NCBI GenBank assembly: GCA_001772665.1
Contig: MEVH01000012.1
Location: 8,963-38,594 of the forward strand
Reading direction: 5' to 3'
DNA from: a candidate division WWE3 bacterium RIFCSPLOWO2_01_FULL_39_13
GTDB lineage: Bacteria > Patescibacteriota > WWE3 > 2-01-FULL-39-13
DNA length: 29,632 nt
In this document: positions 23,485 to 29,632 of the stretch, in pieces
How positions within the stretch are numbered: the stretch's first letter is position 1
Layout: each line of letters begins with the position of its first letter
Notes under the pieces: generated by a model
Seen by the model: only the letters and a program-made list of their open reading frames with translations
Told to the model about the DNA's origin: nothing
Database searches by the model: none
Position numbers and translations under genes: made by a program

Positions 23485-24099
23485 ATGGATATGGAAATAA
23501 TAAAAATCGATTTAGACAACATTGACTTAAATGTAATATTGAAAGCTGGAAACTTCATCAAAGACGAAAAGATAGTGGTGTTCCCCAGCGACACTTCATA
23601 CGGGATAGCCGGAGACACTGCGAATAATCAAGTTCTTAATAAAATCTATGAAATTAAGAACAGACCGGCCGATAAGTATATAAGCTACATTTTCAAAGAT
23701 GTGGAGCAAATAGAAAAATATGCAAATGTATCTTCTGAACAGCGGGATATACTTTCGAAAAACCTCCCTAGATCATTTACTATTGTTCTTGAAAATAGAA
23801 ATGTGATTCTGCCTGATCAAAAAACGATTGGAGTTAGAATTCCGGATTATAAATTTACTAAGCTTTTATCAAGTTGTTTAGATATTCCGTATACATCAAC
23901 AAGTGCAAATATTTCCGGGATGCCGTCATGCTACAAAATAGAGGATTTTCTGAAACAAATTGAAAATCAAACTGCACTTCCTGACTTGATAATTGACGCG
24001 GGAGAACTGCCAAACAACAAACCCTCAACGGTTGTAAATATTGTAGACACTAAAAATATACTCGTTAAACGCAAAGGATCAGCAGTTCTTAGGGTTTGA
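23485..24099 (+). CDS. Sua5/YrdC/YciO-family protein, probable threonylcarbamoyl-AMP synthase
   Basis: TsaC/Sua5 makes threonylcarbamoyl-AMP for the t6A modification of ANN-decoding tRNAs. The 204-residue protein has the YrdC-fold motifs PSDTSYG (34-40, family PTDTVYG), KNRPADK (58-64), GVRIPD (116-121), STSANISG (138-145) and PSTVV (180-184). The KxR pair and SxN residues that bind the adenylate are kept. It is a single-domain form without the extra Sua5 domain. YciO paralogues have a similar core, so function is probable rather than certain. It ends inside serS: the two convergent genes overlap by 11 bp. Two ATGs (23485 and 23491) are possible. Confidence 0.85.
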   Translation: MDMEIIKIDLDNIDLNVILKAGNFIKDEKIVVFPSDTSYGIAGDTANNQVLNKIYEIKNRPADKYISYIFKDVEQIEKYANVSSEQRDILSKNLPRSFTIVLENRNVILPDQKTIGVRIPDYKFTKLLSSCLDIPYTSTSANISGMPSCYKIEDFLKQIENQTALPDLIIDAGELPNNKPSTVVNIVDTKNILVKRKGSAVLRV

Positions 24100-25399
24100 T
24101 TATATCCTTGCCAACATATCTTTGGAGGACTTCAGGGACAAGAACTGATCCGTCTTTCTGCTGGTAATTTTCAAGTATTGCGATCAATGTCCGGCTAACT
24201 GCAAACGCAGTAGCATCATTCATATAGACAAATTTTTTATCTCCACCTTTCGCTTTGTACCTTATATTAAGCCTTCTTGATTGAAAATCAGTCATGTAAT
24301 CAGAAGTATGAGTCTCCCTATATTTCCCCTGAGCAGGAAGCCAGCAGTTTATATCGTACTGGTTGTAATCAGGCTTCCCAGTATCACCTGTGCAAATCTG
24401 TATAAGCTGATAAGGGATACCAAGCTGCTGCACCAAAGATTCTTGAATCGCAACTAAAAATTCCTGCTCTTTTTCACCTGTATCTGGAGTTGTAAAGGAT
24501 TCCATTTCTAATTTATCAAATTGGTGAACGCGGAATATCCCTTTTGTATCTTTTCCATAAGTACCAGACTCTCTCCTAAATGCAGTAGAACAGCCGATAT
24601 AGCGCAATGGGAGATTGTCCTCTAAAAGCACCTCATCCATATGCAAGGGCCCAAGAGTATGTTCTGCACTCCCAATAAGCATTAGCCCGTCTTCAGTTGT
24701 CTGATATCTGTCATCTATCGGGTCAAGCCGATCCATTCTTTTCATTATTTCTGGCTTCATTAAAACTGGAGGAATAACTGGAGTAAATGTTTTCGCCGAG
24801 ACTCCAATTTTATCTGCAATCGGGCGGAGTTTTTCTTCGCTGGTTAAAGTCTCCATTACAAGCTGAATAAGTCCAAACTGCATTAAAACTGCTTCATTTT
24901 TAAGATAATAAAATCTCGACCCGCTCACATCCACTGCTTTTTTGATTTCAATAAGATTCAAACTCTCCCCAATTTCAACATGATCCCTGGGAGTAAAATC
25001 AAACTTTTTCGGTTCCCCCCACGTTTTTAGAACAACATTTTCGCTTTCACCTTTTCCAACCGGCATTTTAGGAAACGTTACATTAGGAACAAGAAGCATA
25101 AGCTCGTCAAATTGGGTTTTAAGAGGAGTCATCTTATCCTCTAAACCCTTTAGCTTCCTTTTAAGCTCTGTGTTTTGGGAGATAAGGGATGATCTGATAT
25201 TCTGGTCTTTCTCTGTTTTTATCTTTTTATCAAGCTCATTTCGTTCACGTCTGACCAACTCAAGCTGGGAGGTTAGCCCTTGTATCTCCGCATCTGTTTT
25301 AAGGAGTATGTCGATATCAACGGTTCCTTCGCTGTTCTTATCCGTTAGTGTCTTTTTGACTCGATCTGCATTTTCGCGTATAAATTTAACATCTAGCAT
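24089..25399 (-). CDS. serS: Seryl-tRNA synthetase
   Basis: The 436-residue protein has the N-terminal antiparallel coiled-coil arm (about 30-105) that grips the long variable arm of tRNA-Ser. A class II catalytic core follows, with motif 2 FRRESGTYGKDTKG (274-287) and the C-terminal ILENYQQKDGSVLVPEVL typical of SerRS. Two usually strict elements differ: the serine-binding TxE motif reads SAE (244-246), and the motif 3 GSGLAVGR reads ATAFAVSR. The frame is intact and the fold is complete, so it is probably active but belongs to a divergent branch. A -35/-10 pair lies directly upstream. Confidence 0.95.
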   Translation of the reverse strand: MLDVKFIRENADRVKKTLTDKNSEGTVDIDILLKTDAEIQGLTSQLELVRRERNELDKKIKTEKDQNIRSSLISQNTELKRKLKGLEDKMTPLKTQFDELMLLVPNVTFPKMPVGKGESENVVLKTWGEPKKFDFTPRDHVEIGESLNLIEIKKAVDVSGSRFYYLKNEAVLMQFGLIQLVMETLTSEEKLRPIADKIGVSAKTFTPVIPPVLMKPEIMKRMDRLDPIDDRYQTTEDGLMLIGSAEHTLGPLHMDEVLLEDNLPLRYIGCSTAFRRESGTYGKDTKGIFRVHQFDKLEMESFTTPDTGEKEQEFLVAIQESLVQQLGIPYQLIQICTGDTGKPDYNQYDINCWLPAQGKYRETHTSDYMTDFQSRRLNIRYKAKGGDKKFVYMNDATAFAVSRTLIAILENYQQKDGSVLVPEVLQRYVGKDIIKP

Positions 25400-25405
25400 A
25401 TTGCT

Positions 25406-25433
25406 ATTGTACCTCAGAAAGAATAGTTAACAA
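25406..25433 (-). promoter_or_regulatory. serS promoter
   Basis: Minus-strand TTGTTA (25433-25428) and TACAAT (25411-25406) with 16 nt spacing; the -10 ends 6 nt before the serS ATG at 25399, predicting a leaderless mRNA. Confidence 0.6.
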
Positions 25434-25443
25434 AAATGGAAAA

Positions 25444-26037
25444 CTACAATCCAAGCTCTTTAGCATGCTCTTGCATTGCCTTTAGAGTTATTTCAACAAA
25501 ATCTTTTAAAGGTATTCCGATTTTTTCTTCGCACATTTCAACTCGTTCTCTGTGGACTCCTGGTGCAAAGGCTTTTTGCGACCATTTTTTCATAACTGAT
25601 TCCATAGTTACATTAGCGAGTTTTTTATCGGGATGAACCAAGGCAACAGCTATAATAAAACCAGTAAGATCATCTCCGCATTCCAGCGCCCATTCCACTT
25701 GCGTCTGCGGACTACGGAGGCCAGTAATTCCATTATTATGCGACATAATAGCAAGATAGATTGGATCATCTTTAGAAAGCCCTTCTTTATTAAGCCACTC
25801 CAGAGCTACCAATGTATGCTTCTCGTGATCATCTTTAGTCAACTCATAATCGGAGTCGTGCAAAATCCCGACGGTCTCCCAAACTTCTTTTGACGGATCG
25901 GATTCCTCCAGCTTCACATTAGACGAAAGAAAATCATAAACTCCACCCATCATAAAACCAACCGCTTTGCAGTGGTTTCGCAAATTGGATGATTTCATAT
26001 TCTGTTCTAAAATCTCTATAGCTCTTTGCTTTGTCAT
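25444..26037 (-). CDS. HD-domain metal-dependent phosphohydrolase
   Basis: The 197-residue protein has the order of HD-superfamily metal ligands: His22, His60-Asp61 in GILHDSDYEL, His71/His74, His100 in AIMSHNNG and Asp122/Asp123 in CGDDLTG. It resembles small stand-alone HD proteins often annotated as hydrolases. The substrate (nucleotide, phosphomonoester or other) is not evident. Its start is 2 nt after the lysS stop, so it is expressed with lysyl-tRNA synthetase; a link to tRNA or nucleotide turnover is possible but unproven. Confidence 0.85.
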   Translation of the reverse strand: MTKQRAIEILEQNMKSSNLRNHCKAVGFMMGGVYDFLSSNVKLEESDPSKEVWETVGILHDSDYELTKDDHEKHTLVALEWLNKEGLSKDDPIYLAIMSHNNGITGLRSPQTQVEWALECGDDLTGFIIAVALVHPDKKLANVTMESVMKKWSQKAFAPGVHRERVEMCEEKIGIPLKDFVEITLKAMQEHAKELGL

Positions 26038-26039
26038 AA

Positions 26040-28274
26040 TTATTTGACAATGACGATCTCTCCAATATTACCCCCGCAGAACTGCCTTATGTATTCAACT
26101 CCTTTCTTCAAAGCCTCCACAACAGTATCTTGAGCAAGCCCTGGGGTACCATCCGCAAAAAGAATAATATTTTTAGTATCAATAGTTATCTTAGTTTCAT
26201 CAATATCACGATAGTTTAGGTCTAATGTGATTGGCTTTTTTGAATCTGAATAAACAATCTGCTTTTCTCTTAAGATCGTTGCTTCATCATCTCCCAGAAG
26301 CTTCATTTTTTCACCTTTCTTGGAGTATCTCAATGTTACTGGTTCTTCTACTTTATCGTAATTGAATCCTCCTAAACCAACATGAGTCTCCAATACCGCC
26401 ACATTGTAAGCATCGACAGCAGTATTCACATTATAAAGGCCTTTACCCTGAACAACCCTCCTTAGAAGAGCATCAGGAGAAGGTCTTTTGCTGTGAAGAT
26501 CTGTACCAGTTGCTTTAAATAAAGCTCTATACTCTATAATGGGCTTAATCTGGTCAATATCTTCTAATTTATAGCCTTTAAAATTCCTGGTTACTTGATC
26601 CTTTAACTTATTCAAGTCATTATTTGACTTCTTGATATTCACTCCGTTAATCACCGTATAGGCATAGAAAATTCCAGGGAAGTCCTTCTTAAGTTGTGGA
26701 TCTACTGAAAAAGATCCACCAGATTTAATTCCATGCTCTTTGTCTCTTTTAGGTTTTTCCTTTATTCCATAAATCTTTTTAGTTGAATCCTCAAGCTCAA
26801 ATTTTAACTGAGGGAACGGGACACCATCACGTGCAGGCACATCTTCCAAAAACCAGAAAAGCCTTTCGCTGTGCCCATAGCCAAAAGTTGGAGGCATGCC
26901 GTATTCAAGCATTTCAACATAGTCAATATCAAGCCACTGCGCCTCGGTGTCTCCTGCATCACGCATTTTCTGCTGTTCATTAAATCTTTCAAACTGATCT
27001 ATCGGATCATTAACCTCACTCCAGCCATTTCCGAGCTCGCTTCCTGCTATTATCGGCTGAAACCTTTCAACGATATTAGGATCATCACTACTTGGCTTTT
27101 GCAATGGGGAAAGATATTTTGGATGATTTACCACAAATGCAGATCCTGCAATATCTTTTCTTGCAAGCTTCCACAGATGATCAACCCCTCGTGGAATATT
27201 TACAACTTTGTCTGTAACTCCATTTTCCTTGAGAATCTTAATAATATCCTTCAACTTCAAACTAAACAAATCACTAAAACCAAATTTAATCTGCAGGGCT
27301 TTTGCAAAATCGATTACTTCCCAGTTTTTCGAAAAATCAACGTCAAACCCTCTAATCTTAAAGACCTTTTTATCACCGTAAACCTTTTTTATAACAAAGT
27401 TATAAAGCTCTTTTACCAGTTCCATTCCATCCTGCCAATTTGCATATGCCCAGTAAAATTCCATCGCGACGTGTTCAGGCAGATGCTCATCAGACAATCC
27501 CTCATTTCTAAAACGCGAACCGATATCATAAACTTTATCGTACCCTCCACCGACAAGTCTTTTTAAAGGAAGCTCATGCGAAATTCTAAGATAAAAATCC
27601 TCGTCTATAGAATCCATGTGAGTAACAAAAGGGACAGCGTCGCCTCCACCAGAAATGTGCTCCAAAACAGGGGTATTAATTTCAAAAAATCCACGGGAAT
27701 TAAAGAACTCCCTGTGTGCCTCCCAAAATTTCGCCCTTCTTATGAACCTCTGATACACATCTTCGTTTATATTGGTGTCAACATATCTTCTGCGGTAGCG
27801 GATCTCACGGTCTTTCAGGCTTTTTGGCATTGGTCTTAAGGTTTTAACCAGAATTCTTATAGAATTAGCTTCGACTGATACTTCCCCGCTTTTCGTTTTA
27901 ACGACTTTCCCCTTGGCCTCAACAAAATCTCCTTCATCTATCAGGTCAAGATCTTGATATTTAATCTGGCTTTGAACATAATCGGCGGTTTTAAGATTGT
28001 CCGACTTTAAATAGAGCTGAACTATACTACTTGAGTCTTTAATGTCAAAAAAGGCGATTAATCCATGTGTACGTTTTGAAACTACCCTGCCAGCCACAAT
28101 AACTTCTTTGCCTTCGTACTTAGGGTAGTCATTTTTAATTTCTGAATTATTGATATTCTTGTAAGATTTTGAAGGATATGGGTCAATACCAAGTTTTCTT
28201 AATTTTTCGAGCTTGTCAATACGTATCTGCCTTAATTGTTCAAGAGGAAGCTGGGCTTCACTGTTTTTCTGCAT
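26040..28274 (-). CDS. lysS: Lysyl-tRNA synthetase (class II) fused to a B3/4 domain
   Basis: Residues 1-495 form a complete class II LysRS. They comprise an OB-fold anticodon-binding domain (about 55-145), motif 1 around GFFEINTPVLEHISGGGDAV, motif 2 RFRNEGLSDEHLPEHV (254-269) and the conserved ERFQPIIAGSELGNGWSEVNDPIDQ segment. Motif 3 is GYGHSERL (Arg471), one residue shorter than the usual GxGIGIDR. About 220 extra residues follow. They match the B3/4 domain of phenylalanyl-tRNA synthetase beta and its free-standing relatives: EYRALFKATGTDLHSKRPSP (581-600), DALLRRVVQGKGLYNVN, and a tail with ILFADGTPGL. The domain edits or checks aminoacyl-tRNA in those proteins. A LysRS is normally about 500 residues. 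Frame and stop are intact, so the fusion is real. It is followed by the HD gene. Confidence 0.93.
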   Translation of the reverse strand: MQKNSEAQLPLEQLRQIRIDKLEKLRKLGIDPYPSKSYKNINNSEIKNDYPKYEGKEVIVAGRVVSKRTHGLIAFFDIKDSSSIVQLYLKSDNLKTADYVQSQIKYQDLDLIDEGDFVEAKGKVVKTKSGEVSVEANSIRILVKTLRPMPKSLKDREIRYRRRYVDTNINEDVYQRFIRRAKFWEAHREFFNSRGFFEINTPVLEHISGGGDAVPFVTHMDSIDEDFYLRISHELPLKRLVGGGYDKVYDIGSRFRNEGLSDEHLPEHVAMEFYWAYANWQDGMELVKELYNFVIKKVYGDKKVFKIRGFDVDFSKNWEVIDFAKALQIKFGFSDLFSLKLKDIIKILKENGVTDKVVNIPRGVDHLWKLARKDIAGSAFVVNHPKYLSPLQKPSSDDPNIVERFQPIIAGSELGNGWSEVNDPIDQFERFNEQQKMRDAGDTEAQWLDIDYVEMLEYGMPPTFGYGHSERLFWFLEDVPARDGVPFPQLKFELEDSTKKIYGIKEKPKRDKEHGIKSGGSFSVDPQLKKDFPGIFYAYTVINGVNIKKSNNDLNKLKDQVTRNFKGYKLEDIDQIKPIIEYRALFKATGTDLHSKRPSPDALLRRVVQGKGLYNVNTAVDAYNVAVLETHVGLGGFNYDKVEEPVTLRYSKKGEKMKLLGDDEATILREKQIVYSDSKKPITLDLNYRDIDETKITIDTKNIILFADGTPGLAQDTVVEALKKGVEYIRQFCGGNIGEIVIVK

Positions 28275-28284
28275 GACAAGTGGA

Positions 28285-28313
28285 ATTTTATTATCAAATC
28301 ACAATTATTGCAA
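28285..28313 (-). promoter_or_regulatory. lysS promoter
   Basis: Minus-strand TTGCAA (28313-28308), 17 nt spacer, TAAAAT (28290-28285, 5 of 6 to consensus). The -10 ends 10 nt before the lysS ATG, so the leader is about 4 nt. Confidence 0.55.
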
Positions 28314-28357
28314 TTACTAAAGGATATGGAGATCGAGAATGAAGCCAAAATACATTC

Positions 28358-28819
28358 CTATTTTATCTGTACTACCTTATATTTAGCCGTAAACACCGGA
28401 GTTTTTACTTCTACAGTGTCGCCGACTTTAAGACCAAGAAGAGCTTTGCCAACAGGAGACTCATTTGAAATAATGCTTTTTATTGGATCAGCTTCTGCAC
28501 TTCCTACAATAGTGAAGGTTTCTTTCTTGCTGCCGATTTCAACAACCACAGTGGATCCTATTTCAACAATACCCGTGCCTTTTATTTTTTTCACTATTTC
28601 TGAGTTGGTGAGGATTTCTTCAAGTTCACCTATTCTTCCTTCTATGTATCCCTGCTCTTCTAAAGCAGAATCATAGACTGAATTCTCCAAGACATCACCC
28701 ATGTCTCTGGCTTCTCTAATTTTTTCTGCAACCGCAGTGCGGGCAGATTTCTTAAGATGAGTTAGCTCAGTTTTCAGATTTTTATATCCTGCCTGGGTAA
28801 GATAGCTTTTTTCTGCCAT
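28358..28819 (-). CDS. greA: Transcription elongation factor GreA (copy 1)
   Basis: GreA rescues backtracked RNA polymerase by stimulating transcript cleavage. The 153-residue protein has the N-terminal coiled coil with the acidic tip residues Asp42 and Glu45 (MGDVLENSVY). It also has the C-terminal FKBP-like domain with SPVGKALLGLKVGDTVEV. Length is normal. The Asp/Glu pair that coordinates Mg in the polymerase secondary channel is kept, so it should be cleavage-competent. It lies between lysS and a second greA-like gene on the same strand. Confidence 0.94.
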   Translation of the reverse strand: MAEKSYLTQAGYKNLKTELTHLKKSARTAVAEKIREARDMGDVLENSVYDSALEEQGYIEGRIGELEEILTNSEIVKKIKGTGIVEIGSTVVVEIGSKKETFTIVGSAEADPIKSIISNESPVGKALLGLKVGDTVEVKTPVFTAKYKVVQIK

Positions 28820-28924
28820 AAAACTTCAAATAATCCACGAACCTACAGAAAATATTCCTAAGATAACAAATTTTTAACTGCTAATACTACACACATTCAA
28901 CTCGAATTGGCAAGACTCAATAAA

Positions 28925-29422
28925 CTACCTTATCTCAATGACTTTCAGCTTCTTCTTTCCGGCCGGCGCTTCAAACTCAACAGTATCTCCAATTCTTCTG
29001 CCGTATAAAGATTTTCCGATAGGCGATTCAAGTGAGATTTTGTTCACTGCGATATTGACTTCATGCGGGCTGACCAAACTGTAATTAATCATTTTTTCCT
29101 GGTCTGCAACAACAACTATGCTTCCTAGATCAGCCTTTTTAACCCCTGATTTCACACGACTGTCAATTATTTCAGCCTTTTTAAGAATCTCTTCTACCTC
29201 AATGATTCTTCCCTGCATAAAAGAGAGTTTCTGCCTCGCAGCATGATACATCCCGTTTTCAGAAAGGTCTCCCATAGATCTTGCGTTTTGGATTTCTTTT
29301 AAAACTTCCGGCCGTTTGCAGTCAATAAGATCCTTATATTCAGCTTCCAGCGCAACAAAACCTTCTTTAGTCAACATTATTCTGTTTTTTTTCAAACTTT
29401 TTTTCTTTTCCATTTTACTCAT
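28925..29422 (-). CDS. GreA/GreB-type elongation factor (copy 2)
   Basis: The 165-residue protein has the same two-domain plan as copy 1, with the tip motif MGDLSENGMY (Asp52, Glu55) and the C-terminal SPIGKSLYGRRIGDTVEF. It differs strongly from copy 1 and has a Lys-rich N-terminal extension (KKKSLKKNR). I chose the ATG at 29422; a TAGAAT -10 box ends 7 nt upstream of it, while the GTG at 29440 would lie upstream of that box and ATG 29413 is also possible. The two GreA genes are separated by 105 bp. Which of the two is orthologous to E. coli GreA is unclear. Confidence 0.9.
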   Translation of the reverse strand: MSKMEKKKSLKKNRIMLTKEGFVALEAEYKDLIDCKRPEVLKEIQNARSMGDLSENGMYHAARQKLSFMQGRIIEVEEILKKAEIIDSRVKSGVKKADLGSIVVVADQEKMINYSLVSPHEVNIAVNKISLESPIGKSLYGRRIGDTVEFEAPAGKKKLKVIEIR

Positions 29423-29429
29423 ACCGCCA

Positions 29430-29435
29430 ATTCTA
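29430..29435 (-). promoter_or_regulatory. -10 box of greA copy 2
   Basis: Minus-strand TAGAAT (29435-29430) matches the -10 at 5 of 6 positions and ends 7 nt before the ATG at 29422. No good -35 is present. Confidence 0.45.
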
Positions 29436-29550
29436 ACCACGTAAAACCCAACAAAATATTTTTCTGATCGGATAATATAAATGAGGCCAGGGCGTTATGC
29501 CCAGACGCGTATATAATAGTTGAATCTTTGATAAAAATCAAGCGAACGAT

Positions 29551-29607
29551 TTAAATCACGTAAATTCCTCCTGAAAGCTATTCATTAAATCAAATTAAAA
29601 TCCTCCT
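29551..29607. repeat. Imperfect direct repeat with CCTCCT ends
   Basis: Two copies, TTAAATCACGTAAATTCCTCCT-like (29551-29572) and TTAAATCAAATTAAAATCCTCCT-like (29585-29607), start 34 bp apart on the plus strand. They share TTAAATCA at one end and TCCTCCT at the other. On the minus strand each reads as AGGAGG followed by an AT-rich run and TGATTTAA. Confidence 0.75.
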
Positions 29608-29632
29608 AAGAATGTTCTGTATGAGGAGGTGA
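29602..29632 (+). promoter_or_regulatory. Shine-Dalgarno-like AGGAGGTGA facing an upstream CCTCCT at the window edge
   Basis: AGGAGG (29624-29629) can pair perfectly with CCTCCT at 29602-29607 (16-nt loop) or with the copy at 29567-29572. If a plus-strand gene begins just past the edge, this is a strong ribosome site that could be masked in the mRNA. The alternative is that the last 9 bases are the complement of a 16S rRNA 3' end (TCACCTCCT on the minus strand) lying beyond the edge. The sequence inside the window cannot decide. Confidence 0.45.

Noticed and set aside
26871..27566. 231-residue plus-strand open frame
   Set aside because: It is antisense to the LysRS core, has no promoter or ribosome site and its product is low-complexity; the opposite strand is clearly coding.
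29480..29520. Plus-strand promoter at TATAAT 29512-29517
   Set aside because: The -10 is good, but no -35 or TGn extension is found at proper spacing and the downstream gene is outside the window, so I do not list it as a feature.

Overview
The window is a dense, AT-rich bacterial chromosome segment with 32 protein genes and almost no free intergenic space. No phage, transposon, CRISPR, tRNA or complete rRNA gene is visible. TGA is used as an ordinary stop codon (ferredoxin, Fic and Sua5-like genes), so this is not one of the lineages that recode UGA. Several traits point to a Patescibacteria/CPR-type genome, perhaps a Microgenomates lineage: a reduced gene style, a very short SufD, a membrane-anchored degenerate Clp-type AAA+ protein, a lysyl-tRNA synthetase fused to a B3/4 domain, and paired GreA factors. 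The placement is inference from gene content; no phylogeny was run.

Left part (1-7470, minus strand): a collinear run of a GalT/HIT-like nucleotidyltransferase, a membrane-anchored two-domain AAA+ protein, release factor 2, a small membrane protein, FtsE, FtsX and the N-terminus of a coiled-coil protein that is probably the murein hydrolase activated by FtsEX. A promoter precedes the GalT-like gene and a second one seems to sit before the small membrane protein. A 114-residue unknown gene lies just upstream.

SUF locus (7565-13429, minus): a small Cys-rich ArsR-type regulator, then sufC, sufB, a minimal sufD, sufS and sufU, continuing with almost no gaps into a DUF1858 protein, a [3Fe-4S]-type ferredoxin and a ferredoxin-NAD(P)H reductase-like flavoprotein. 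This reads as one operon that couples Fe-S cluster assembly to its own electron supply. A perfect 6-4-6 palindrome lies on the predicted -10 box of the regulator.

Middle (13489-17476): an unknown 228-residue protein diverges from a small XRE regulator. An M16 metallopeptidase follows on the plus strand. A fic-nudix pair then reads on the minus strand, with six 10-bp tandem repeats directly upstream of fic.

Right part (17477-29422): secA; a PAP2 phosphatase overlapping uppP (lipid carrier recycling); an ABC exporter; a Sua5/YrdC-type gene on the plus strand overlapping the end of serS; an HD-domain protein downstream of the lysS-B3/4 fusion; and two greA-type genes. The last 80 bases hold two CCTCCT-containing direct repeats facing a perfect Shine-Dalgarno-like AGGAGGTGA at the window edge.

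A recurring theme is the distance between -10 boxes and start codons. At about ten transcription units a good -10 box ends only 6-12 nt before the start codon, which implies leaderless or near-leaderless mRNAs. Internal operon genes such as ftsX and uppP carry clear Shine-Dalgarno sites. The best candidates for something undescribed are the degenerate membrane AAA+ protein, the LysRS-B3/4 fusion, the SUF-redox operon with its Cys-rich regulator, and the anti-SD repeat leader at the right edge.
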